Positions 1 through 10,800 of a stretch of DNA of 64,000 bases are shown in pieces (positions within the stretch are counted from its first letter, which is position 1; the number at the start of each line of letters is the position of its first letter). The stretch comes from Saturnia japonica (lineage: Eukaryota > Arthropoda > Insecta > Lepidoptera > Saturniidae). Position numbers and translations under genes: made by a program. The notes below the pieces were generated by a model. That model was not told the origin of the DNA, made no database searches, and was given only the letters and a program-made list of their open reading frames with translations. Where the stretch lies: assembly GCA_033032175.1 (NCBI GenBank), contig CM065313.1, positions 18,391,327-18,455,326 of the forward strand. Direction: 5' to 3'.

Positions 1-2496
1 GGTCGGAATACAATAGGACACAGTTATCGTATACTAGCAGCCAATAAAATGCAATACGTGTATCTAATAAGTTTATGCATTAAACTCATATGCTCTTTTG
101 TCAACTGTGTAAATCCGGGATTCAACATAGTCGAGGGAAATGGTAGGATTTCCTTGCATGAAGTTAAATTGAAAACGTAATAAACCCCCGACACACGTAA
201 CCTTTTTCTTCTTCTTTTTCCTAACTTGGCAACTAGTCCTTTTTAATCAAAACAATTATTGCCATTATCAAGTGAATATAGTGTCCTGTGTTATGAGGAT
301 CCCAGAATGTATAATATGCTTTCGTTTATATTTATAATCCGCTTCACTTATGCATAATAAGTAAACTATATCAAGCAAAATGTCACCAATATTACACAAT
401 ATAGGGTTAAAACCTAAGTAAATGAAAGTAAATGAATAAAAAATAAAAACCACAACATGTCACTTCAAGATCCCGCCAAAAACTCCCACACATAACCTAT
501 TAATTGAGACCATTCTAATGAGCCCAAAGACGATATCTCTGCTGTTATTTAGTTAGCTGTTAGGTTCCAGATGACTCTGCAGCATCAGGTCCAGGTTTTT
601 CTAATACCATTGAAGTAACAGAATACCAAATCTCGACTCAATCAGACCTGTTGAAGATACTCACATCTATTTATCAATTAGAAAAGAGCTGAAGACCTTG
701 TAACGGCTGAACCGATTTTGATAAAACATGTCTAAGAACCACCGCAAAAAAACCTGCTTTCAAATAACAACCACATTCATATCAGTTCACCAGTTTAAGA
801 GCTACGGTGCCTCACAGATACACATTTATAATGGCCAAACTTATAACACCCCTTTTGTTGCGTCGGAGGTTGGAAATAATGTTAATAGTAGAGTAAGCCT
901 TATGTGTTTTATTCTCTTTTCATCATGGCAACTTTGACTCTTTAACGTCGTACAAGCTTTCTAATAAATAAAAGTGTTTTCAATTTCCGTTGTATCCGTT
1001 CTCTTGCCTCGATGGTCAAGAATAATGAAATAAAATTTTTCTTTTTAATTGAAAATATTTTTTCACTCGGAAATATTAGAGAAATAAAGGCGAGTTAAGC
1101 AGCTTTTGCGAGTAAAATTTTGCTGATTCTTATTTTTTGTTATATAATGAAATTTACCCAGTGTGATCAACAAATTTTACAATTCGTAGAGTGATTACAG
1201 TCAAGATATGAGGATTCACGGTTGTTGCGCCGAATATAAATATCAATATATATTCTAGTCTTCTCCTTTATCTATCATATATATTTATTGGATTCTTTTA
1301 CTTATACCTTACATTTTCACACATTTCCCCCGCTCTCGTCCCTACCTCAGAAAAATAGTTCGTCGGCCACTGTGCTCCGAAATACAACGCGCGCGTGCCA
1401 TTTTTAATGTGCTTATACAAGTATATAATACATGGTAACGCCATCTCGCGTTTCATATATTACCTACTATCTCCCACCTCCTTCCCCGTCGTGTACGTTT
1501 GGTTACCGACACCAGTCGGTCTTCGCCACGCGCTTGCACAGCGGTCGAGATTTTATTATTGTTCACGCACCCTGCGCTCCTGCTGAGAATCGCCTAAATT
1601 CGCGAACTACTTTCTCGATATATATATATATATATATAAGGACGGCTGCAAGACAACCAGGAGCAGATTTGCCGATACACAGCAGAACGAAAGCAGGTCA
1701 GTGCACGACGTCCTTTTTCCTTCCCAACGCATCCCCGCGCCATTGTGGCATATTATAGGGCACTTCGCGTGTCCAATACAGGTAAAAAAACTAAGTGTTT
1801 TGTTCTGTTTAATAAACGATTTGTCTTTCTGTGAAAATTAAAAGGTGCCTCAACCGCTAACATCAAGCAACCAGCGCCGAAGAAAACGAGGTACCCATTT
1901 TCCCTTTGCTTGCGCCGTTGGAAGCGCAGCGCATTTAATACTAATTGAGTGGACTGTATTTGCGGGGATTGTGATCAGCTATATGGATATAGGATAGGAA
2001 TTTGGCACATACCTCGTGATGGGTTCCGGTTTCACCTGGCTAGCCGGCTAGGTGGTCGTCTTCGACGTACTGCCCAAATTCTTCTCCGTCATAACAGTGA
2101 CGAGCACTAAAGTCAATGTATCAACAACCGAGCGAAAATCAACTTTATTCGACGAGGCGCGGCGACGAACTGTTTGCATGTGCCAAGGAAGGGAGGGTAA
2201 GCGGAGATAGAAAAAGTTGCGAACCGATCACAATATCGCACAATATTTAAACTATATAAAAGCGGCGCAACCATCCTTCTTTATCCGCCGCTACAAATGG
2301 ATTTAATAGAAATAATACAATAAAAGCTATATCATAGCGCTAGATCATGGAATATGTGTAGGCTGCGGTTAGAATCTGGTTAGGTAAGTGTAACTTACCA
2401 CGCGGTCCAGGATATCTGTTCTCCAAATTCATCCATTTTTTGCCCCGTTCAGTTTGGTAGAAATCGAGAATGACAATTTTTGTTTATTTGCTACAA
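1..2496. other. Intergenic, with an unassigned GC-richer block
   Basis: No gene recognised. 1330-2320 is GC-richer than its surroundings, with an (AT)n plus ATAAGGA box at 1615-1640 and AATAAA at 1810; a second TATA-like ACTATATAAAAGC is at 2252. It could be a decayed LTR or promoter, but I find no terminal repeat or coding region. Confidence 0.4.
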
Positions 2497-2966
2497 CTCT
2501 CAGCTGGCCTAAGTAAATATGAAGTGGAATCCCTCCCGAACTGATTTATCCGCGTGCGCTGGCGTAATCGTTAATGATACGTAAATATAATGTTCTACAA
2601 AAATATTGGTCCTTAGTATAACTAAAAAAGTCCGCAATAGCTTAGGCATATCTCTTATGTAAGTCACAAAAAAAGTATTTTGCGTTTTTTTGTTGAATTT
2701 TAAAAATTATTTTATGATCGTTATTTTTAGACCTGGCCTATTAATCCTTACGAACAAAAGTCACTTCATTATAAATACAATTTTATGAAGTTAAATTTTG
2801 CCATTGATAGCATTTTATTTGGACACATAGGACAAATTGCAAAATTAAAATAATTTGTTCTTGTGGCAAGTGAGAACAATTATGATAGGCTGAACAGGTG
2901 CGTTGGCGGCGTGGTGTTTGTTGGATAAAATTAACACGGGTGATACCGTGGGGTACAGCTAGTTTC
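2497..2966 (+). repeat. Helitron-like repeat family 2, copy 1
   Basis: Ends ACGGGTGATACCGTGGGGTA-CAGCTAGT and matches the reverse complement of 38391-38869, for example CCCGAACTGATTTATCCGCG and GGCGTAATCGTTA. No ORF. Confidence 0.6.
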
Positions 2967-3639
2967 GACTAAAATCAGACTCAGAAAGAAGAGTTTTGTT
3001 TTTTGAATACAAAGTGAGCGAGTATATTGTTTGACATAAAATATGGGACTTTGTTAAGAGTTGTCGCGGAACCAAAATTAACAGGACTCGCGGGAGACTG
3101 TTAATTTAATTACCCACGTAACGTAGTGACTGCCTTCCGCTGGAAATTTTTACTTAACCCCTAATTTATTGTCTCATGACAATGCTTAAAGTTGCTCAAT
3201 TAAAAAACCTCAGCGGAAGCTTTCCTGCTTCGAGGTACCTATTTTATCTTTTGTTTTATCCCTTACTAGCTGCTCCTCTGGGTTTTACCAGTGTTAAATT
3301 TTGACAAGAACAGAATATAAGGCCTGGACACAATATAAAACTTTATGAAACAATATTGTTATATCGTTTGTGGTCTATGGCTTATGACCTACGATTCAAA
3401 CAGATAAACTGCGAAACCGAAAACACAGTACGTACTCCTAACTGACAACCTTGATGACTCTCATCAACTTAATTGGTCAAATAAATTAGTCATTCTATTA
3501 GCTAGCATCAATTTTGAGCACGCAATGCATTAGAGGAGTGTTCGTACCACTAATAGAGATCACGCGATGAGTTGTACTTAGAATGTTTAAGGCCGTTACG
3601 GTTAAGCGAAGTACCTACGGTAGGTACTTCGCTTAACTT

Positions 3640-3860
3640 GCCGTATTTGTACATTATCTTATTTTTTATATTAGCTCGGTAAAATGACTGTAAAGTACTT
3701 GATTTTAAGCACCGTACAGACCACAAACATCGGTCGTTGATGTCTTGTCAGCCCGCTGAATTGCCTTTTCACACCTCGTTTGAAGGACCCAATATTATAG
3801 AAAGGACGGAACACTTTGAATGGGAGACTAACGGTAAAGGTAAGAATTTGCAAATGAAAA
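3640..3860 (-). pseudogene. Possible LINE C-terminal fragment
   Basis: Minus-strand frame with LPFKVFRPFYNIGSFKRGVK, a pattern resembling the C-terminus of insect CR1/Jockey reverse transcriptases. No other part is seen. Confidence 0.35.
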
Positions 3861-3968
3861 ATATAAAAATCTTATGTGCGTCTATTAGTGTAGACCGATT
3901 GAGCTAAATATCACTTTTTTTTTAAATGAGAACACGGTCTTAGCTAATTTTTTTCTAAATGCAAAATA

Positions 3969-4645
3969 TGAAAGAATATACGATACCTATGTAGCGACAT
4001 CTCTCGCCACAACTGACGCATCCTACACATAGTGACATCTCCGCCACAACTGACATCCTACATGGCGATATAGAAATTAACCGAACAATAGAGTTATATA
4101 TACAAGAACCCGACAACAACCGTTAGACAGTTGCCCGCCAGACATAACACCCGTCTGGTTGGAGGATCCTCCCTTTGCAATGGTTACTCTACACCTACAC
4201 AAACCTACACCTACACCTATATCAAAAAGACCATTTTTTAAATTTTTGTCTGTCTGTCTGTCTGTTTGTACCGGGTAATCTCCGAAATGATTGGACCGAT
4301 TTTCACGGGACTTTCACTGATAGATAGCTGATATTAACTTAGGCTTCTTTTATTTTGGAAAAAGAATTAGGGTTCCGCACAAATAAAAAAATATTAGTCA
4401 TGGTGAGTCAATTCGGGCGCTTAAATGGCTTACGCTGAGTAAACCATAAGGAATATAGCAAATTAAAGTACTATATAATAGTAGATATTAAAAAGACCTA
4501 CAAAAAAGTCTAGGAGAGTATACGTCTATCTTCTAAGGAACACCCACAATAAGCATTTTTGTCTTTAAAATAGACGGGAGCGGGGGAGCAAGATTCACGC
4601 GGGCATTCTGTAGTCCACGTGAGCGAAGCCACGGACACAGCTAGT
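3969..4645 (+). repeat. Helitron-like repeat family 1, copy 1
   Basis: Shares order and sequence with 23310-23752: ATACGATACCTAT, GTCTGTCTG, CCGGGTAATCTCCGAAA, GAATTAGGGTTCC, CACAATAAGCATTTTTGTC, and ends GAGCGAAGCCACGGACACAG-CTAGT. The end with a small CG-rich hairpin before CTAGT resembles Lep1-type Helitrons. Interrupted by a 230-bp insertion at 3991-4220. Confidence 0.6.
3991..4220. mobile_element. 230-bp insertion in a Helitron-like copy, unknown type
   Basis: Absent from the other family-1 copy. Flanked by ACCTAT (3985-3990 and 4215-4220). It begins GTAGCGACATCTCTCGCC and ends in CCTACACCTACACCTAT. If the preceding T is included it begins TGTAG, so it could be a solo LTR, but TGT...ACA ends are not certain. 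Confidence 0.5.
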
Positions 4646-5929
4646 AATTACATAAAATATAATAAAGTTTTCTGGATATAACTTTATATAATAATCTAAC
4701 TGCCACACTTAAGTAACTAGAAATAACGTAGAACGGGAATGAATGTGCATACAAAATTTCATATCTGTGCTGCTGCCCGTTGCGAATTTCCTCGTCGAAA
4801 ACCAAACCTGGGCAGCAGCCTGGTTATGGTGCAATTTATGACGGGCAATCCTAATGAAATGTGTCTAAGCTTGACCGTTAAGGAGTTCTTTCGTAAGGAG
4901 TCAATTCTGGATGCCGATTTAGGTCCTACTTACCATAAAATGCATTTTTATCGGAACTGAACCAACGTATAAAAATTGAACTCCTTAGGATACGAGGAAC
5001 TGGTTCTAATTTAGTTAACAAGACTTGATCTAAACAATGTAACTAACATGCAGCAAACTTTGCAAGTTAAATAAAAACTCATAAAATGTAAGAACAATGT
5101 GATGTGTGAGAAGATAAGATTTTCAAAGAAGTTTTATCTAGTATTGATCATATGACAGAATGACCAGCCTTTATCAATATCAGTTTTCTTTTTATATCGT
5201 TATCACACGCTTATATGACATATCTCGAGCTTTTTTAATTCAAAGGCGACTCCATCAAACATCAAACGTAAATTTGTAAGTAGTTGATTTTGTTCGGTTG
5301 CAGATGGTACCAATAGATATTATAGCTGTCTGTACATATACATCGTCACGACTAGTGTTGCGCTCTATATTACATCGATAAGTTTATTATCAACCTGTAA
5401 ATATTTAATTACCGCATAATTTTTTTGAAGAAACTCAGGCTTTATCACCAGGTGTCTACGGCGTACTGGCAATTTCAAACACCGATAAATCTAAGTCCTA
5501 TGATATTACTAAGATAATATTTCTCGAACGTTCCTGATTTTTCACCGACTATTTGTTTATTTATTAACTGAGGACGTTTACAGTAACATTACTAAATTAA
5601 AGAAATTGTTTTCTGAAGTTATAAGTTCTTAAGGGTGGGTAAACGTACAGCGCCATTAATAGTAGCATAGTTTCAGTCAACCTTAACAACACGCTCGTAG
5701 CCTAGCGGTCGTTAGCGTGACTGCTATTTGTTTCAATTCGCTAATCTTTTGAACTACCAGTAGGAATTGATTTTTTTAATGGCATTTTTATTTAGACACT
5801 TTTATCATTAAGGATATACCAGTCCCATCATAACTTACACCTACAAATTACACAAACTTATATTTGTATTTATACAAACAAGAACTATAATCTATATATT
5901 AACACGTGAAGCAAAGCTTTCTACCCCTT
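4646..5929. other. Intergenic, nothing recognised
   Basis: AT-rich DNA. The longest frame (4739-4960) shows no family features. I see no RNA gene. Confidence 0.5.
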
Positions 5930-6253
5930 TTTAAGCCCATTGCGTGTACGGAAGACTGTGAGATTTGGCATGGTTAAAGTCTATATGGAGAAGGATTGCA
6001 GAAAACTAAAATTTATCTATAATATCTGTTACTAATATATTAAATAAAATAATTAATACTGCGAATCTTAACCCGAGCAGTGCCATTGAACTTACCCCCC
6101 AAAATATTGACATTGTCACTCTATGAAAAGTGACAGCAAGTGATGTAGATAATACTCTTATTTAGGTTCATGAATACTGCAAATGTCAAACAGAAAACAG
6201 TATACGATCAAAAAGTCGCTGGTCGAATTTCGAGTTTACGGCAATCGCTAGTT
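5930..6253 (+). repeat. Dispersed repeat family 3, copy 1
   Basis: Contains GTACGGAAGACTGTGAGATT, ATCTGTTACTAATATATTAA, CAGTGCCATTGAACTTA and GGTCGAATTTCGA and ends near CGCTAGTTT. It matches 35305-35610 in reverse. Probably another Helitron-like family. Confidence 0.55.
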
Positions 6254-7295
6254 TAAAAAAATATTATTATCACTGATGACTAACTTTATCGTGTCGCATT
6301 TCCGTTACATGATGCGCGCGCAGCACTTAATTTTACCCTATACTAAATGCGCCAAATGAAGTACCTACAACTTCAAAAACTATGTGCATACTGATTTGTC
6401 GAAACATATTTATTAAAGTTATTTTAGTAAAACTTCAAATTTACATTTAAAATTATTTTCCTACATTTAAGACCAAGATATATAAAGTTTATAAATATAT
6501 CAAATGGAATAGTAAGACAATTAATTGTATAAATGTATTAATAGAATAATACCTACATCGATAAAAAAAAAAACAATTCAATACAACACATTTCGATGTC
6601 CGATTTGAGTAATAGACATTTTTTTTCTTTTTTATCGAACCGTGCGAGCGTTATCTGATGGTGCCGATGAAATTGGTAGTGAGTCGAATATAATGAAAAT
6701 TGTGAACGTTTTACTTTATTTTCCCACGTTGAAAAGGCAAGCGACTTCCTTTTATATTTATTTGAAATGGATAAAAAAATGTTCATTTATTTAACATTAA
6801 TACCAACCAACTCATTCGTGCGATTTATTATTTAGTTGTAATCTAAATTAAGGATTTTTTTACATATATTCAGTACATTTCATTCATATACATATTACTC
6901 CTTCAATGATCACGGTCAAATACACTATTACATTAAGTTTGAAAGTTCATTTTTTAGTTTTCATATGAAATTATTAAAATACCAGTTAAATTACTTTGAA
7001 TATAATCTTTAATCATAATAACTAATAACGTATTTTGTTACATGATGATTTTTGAAATAAGTTAAATATAAGTTTGCAAATTTTATAAAAATTTAAGTGT
7101 AACTCTTTATAGTTACTTCTCATACATAGAATTACATACATTCATAATTCACATAAGCAGATAATAACGCCCACGCTTCTTTCACTCTGTATTTGTTAAA
7201 ATTGTACTGCTGACAATTAAAATAATGGCCAATCAACGAGATTTTAAGTTCAAAAAATGTGCTACGAATTCAAAATTTTAAGAAGTTTATTATCT
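6254..7295. other. Intergenic, nothing recognised
   Basis: Strongly AT-rich; no coding, RNA or repeat structure that I can support. Confidence 0.5.
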
Positions 7296-7525
7296 AACTA
7301 GCTGTGCCCCACGGTTTCAGCCGTATTAGATATGATTTATTCATACAAATCTTGAATCCCGGTTAAACTCATTTAGAGATTAAATTTTCAAAAATCCGTT
7401 CTTTTCGGAGGCCTATATAACGATAAATCTCTGTGTGCAAAATTTCAGACCAATCCGTCCACTGGTTTAAGCTATGTGTTGATAGATCAATCCGGTTTCT
7501 GTTTATTTTTTAGAAGATAAATTTA
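7296..7525 (-). repeat. Helitron-like repeat, other family
   Basis: Starts CTAGCTGTGCCCCACGGTTT (inverted CTAG terminus) and contains AAATTTCAGACCAATCCGTC, a phrase common in such lepidopteran repeats. It ends 230 bp downstream of OR-B. Confidence 0.5.
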
Positions 7526-7750
7526 ACAAAATCAAAAACATCTAACCTAACAGCCAGTCACATTGAAGACCAGACAGCATAATTTGCAAATAAACCGACC
7601 GTTTTACCGATCGTAATTGTTTTACTGGAGTTACATGGGTAATGCGAAGCAAAATGGCGGTTTTACAGTTCATATTTGAAACGCACAGTAGATTAAGTAA
7701 TACATATTTACAGATATAACAATTAACGATAATTATTTCTACTTCTAGTA

Positions 7751-7756
7751 TTTATT
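7751..7756 (-). promoter_or_regulatory. Polyadenylation hexamer overlapping OR-B stop
   Basis: AATAAA on the minus strand, overlapping the TAA stop codon exactly as in OR-A. Confidence 0.45.
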
Positions 7757-7805
7757 CTTCCATAGATTTTAATACAGCGAATGCTTGATAACTGCCTTTG
7801 ATAAC
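7752..7805 (-). CDS. OR-B exon 5 (C-terminus)
   Basis: 54 bp after acceptor TTTTACAG, encoding VIKGSYQAFAVLKSMEE and TAA. 14 of 17 residues match OR-A exon 5. The stop codon overlaps a polyadenylation hexamer AATAAA (7751-7756 on the minus strand). Confidence 0.9.
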   Translation of the reverse strand, partial: VIKGSYQAFAVLKSMEE

Positions 7806-10800
7806 CTGTAAAATATTTCAGAAAAAAGTTCATTATATCGTCATTATGCTATATTTATTATGGGGTGAGTAGAGAGAAATGAGAGAGGAGCGAAATTTTT
7901 CCTGAATCTTACAAATCTGTTTACTTCTAGCAATCTTTATACATTTTTTAAGTGCTTATTGCTGGACTTCAAAATTTTTCAGCTATGTTAATAAAACTAT
8001 ATTCAACTATATCATTTATTTAACTGATGTTAACCTACATTTAAAATATCTGGGGAAGAGTTATAAAATAGTGGGGTAGAATTGAAATCAATAAATATAA
8101 ACAAAGATGTATATAATTGTGGATATCACTCATTGCGTATTATGTTGTTGTAGAAATCGGACGCTTTATTTGATCGCTTACTTCTAATGTACTGGGACAA
8201 CGTATCAAATGATTAACAGTGCGATCTACAATAAGCCCCAGATTTCTGTGAAGAAAAATATTCTGAAGAATTGATAGCACACTGGCAACCACCTTAAAGT
8301 TGAATATCATTTGTCAAATTCCTAGATCGGTGTATTCCGGCAATTGTAGTTATCCCCTTTGTAGACTACTTCTTTGTAGATATTATATTTGCATACGTTG
8401 CTACTTAACTTCTTCTTCTTCCTGCCCTTACACCACACTAGATGTGGTCGGCACAACACGGCTTCTTCCATTCCAGTCTTTTAACCATCATCTCTGCGCT
8501 CACTCCCCGTAAATACATATCCTCTTTCACACAGTCAATCCAAGTCATTTAAGGCGTCCTCATCTTGCATGACCGCTTACTATCATCTCCGTTGTCTTTT
8601 TCGCCACACCATCCCTTCTTATAACATGTTCATACCAGTATAATCTTTCACTCTTTAATTTATCAGTCACTATTAAAATCGAAGTAGACTGTTAGGGATA
8701 CGCTATCTTGGGCAGTTGGAATAAAACTGGAGTGACCACCAAAGTTACAAACATCTGCTCAGTTTTGGTACGGCTGATTTTCATCCCCGCATTCTCCAAT
8801 CTCCCCTGCCATTTTACTAGCTTACGCTGTACCTCAGGTCCTTCTTCTGCAACAACCACAAGTCCGTCGGCGAACAGCATATACCAGGTGGCGTCCTCCC
8901 GTATGTCTAATGCCAATTCATCCATTACCAGGAGGAACAATTAGTGGCTTAAACCCGATCCCTGGTGCAAGCCTACAGCCACATTGAATTTGCCAGTTTT
9001 GCCAGCTACGGACCGAACGTATGTACTAGCACAACTGAACAAGGCTCGAATAAGCTGCTAGTACTTACCAGGCACTCTTTTCGCTTTCATAGCCCACCAC
9101 AGAACCTCGCAGAGAACCCTATTATACGGTTTCTAAGGTCAACGAACACCATATGCAAGTTTTTATGTGCTTGTCTGTTCTTTACACAGGGCTGTCTTAA
9201 TGTAAATAGAGCATCCATTGTACAGCGTACCATAATAAACCCAAATTGGTTCCGTGATATCTCACTCTCTACTGTCAACCGTTTTTTAATCTCTTTTTCT
9301 CATACTTTCAGCGTATGTGATATTTTACCGGATCACTCTGCAATTCTTCACTCAAATCATTCAATAATCGTTCAAAGTACGCTTTCTATCTTCCTTCGAT
9401 TTCTTCGTCATTCATCAACACTTTTCCTACATCGTATTTTATACACTTTATCTGATTAAAATCTGTAGCACTCTTCGCTCTTTCATTTGCTACTTGGTAC
9501 AGCTGTTTTTGTTCCTCTGGGCGCTCCAGTATTTGATAAAATTTATATTGTGCAGTGGCCCTTGCAAAAGCAACAACTTTTTTAGCTTTCTTCTTACACT
9601 CCTTATATGTGGCTTTTTATTTCCTTTAATTTCTTTATTTCTTTTATCAATACGTTCCTACTTATCATCAGTTTAAATACGTTCGAACGGTAGTCTTTTT
9701 ACACATAAAAAATAAACAAAAACAAAAACTTAATTGTTGTAAACTAACCGAACTCATAGTTAGAAGCGATAGGTGGTTACCAAATATAGTTTTAATACCA
9801 AATTCTTTGTTCATATAAGTTATTATTATAAGGTAATTCTTCTTGTCTTTCAATTTCATGTTTGTCCAATCGAATTCGGAAAGCGTTGTCTTTAGTATCG
9901 ATGCCTGTGAAAGAATAGTGTTTAGTAATTCATTTTTTTCATCTTAATTTTTTTTTGTCGTTTTAGTATTCTTTTCTTACGAAATATCTTCTCATATGCA
10001 TTAATTTCTATGGGAATAATTATTTTTGAAATGTTCAAAAGGAGAAATGTTCAAAGAGAGGTAGAGCACAGATAAATTTCTCTCTACTTGGGGCAGTCCA
10101 ACTGGTGGAATACCTCCACACTACAGAAGATCGAAACCAAATAATTTTGTGTTGTGTTCTTGCGGTGAGTAGGGTTCCAAAGCTCCTAGGGGTAAGGGGG
10201 TTGAAAATCGGCAACATGCTGGTGATACCTATGATATTACAAGCGTCAATAGGCTACGGTAGCCGCTTACCATAAGGTGGGCCGTATGCTTGTTTGTCAC
10301 CGTAATTGTATAAAAGTAACGATAGTGCGTCCATAGTACAACTCTACAGAAGTTTTTATTCTATTTTAGCAGAGGAAAGGGACGTGCCTTATAGTAAAGT
10401 AAGCACAGTATAATTCAAATACAACGGTGACAACTAAGAGCCTGCAACTGAATATCTATCAGCTCATCTCGAAATGCGACAATCCAAAAGAGAGTCACTG
10501 TTACGGGTTTATCGCCAATGCATGGTAGTCCCGACCATCCTGCGTGATTATTGAATATACACCAGGTGATCTCGGAATGCACCACGCCTAAACGTATAGT
10601 GGTTGCGATCTATTAGGATACAATTTTCGTAGATATCCTTTTATCGTAGCACGGCAAAGCAACAGCACCGTATCTGACGGTGAGCAAAGTGCAATCCAAT
10701 TACATCAGTGACTACCATGGGATCTGCCATGTTGTAGGAAGGAGAGAAGACACTAACTACCACCCATGTAGTTCTACCATCTTTAAGTTATTTAATATTT

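Noticed and set aside
1395..1758. Two overlapping plus-strand frames of 63 and 108 codons
   Set aside because: They run through an (AT)n repeat, have no family features and no splice or promoter context.
8965..9459. Plus-strand frame of 164 codons
   Set aside because: It is the complement of the minus-strand LINE, where the recognisable reverse transcriptase motifs are.
9668..9859. Single 63-codon minus-strand gene
   Set aside because: It is OR-B exon 4 read through its donor into intron 4.
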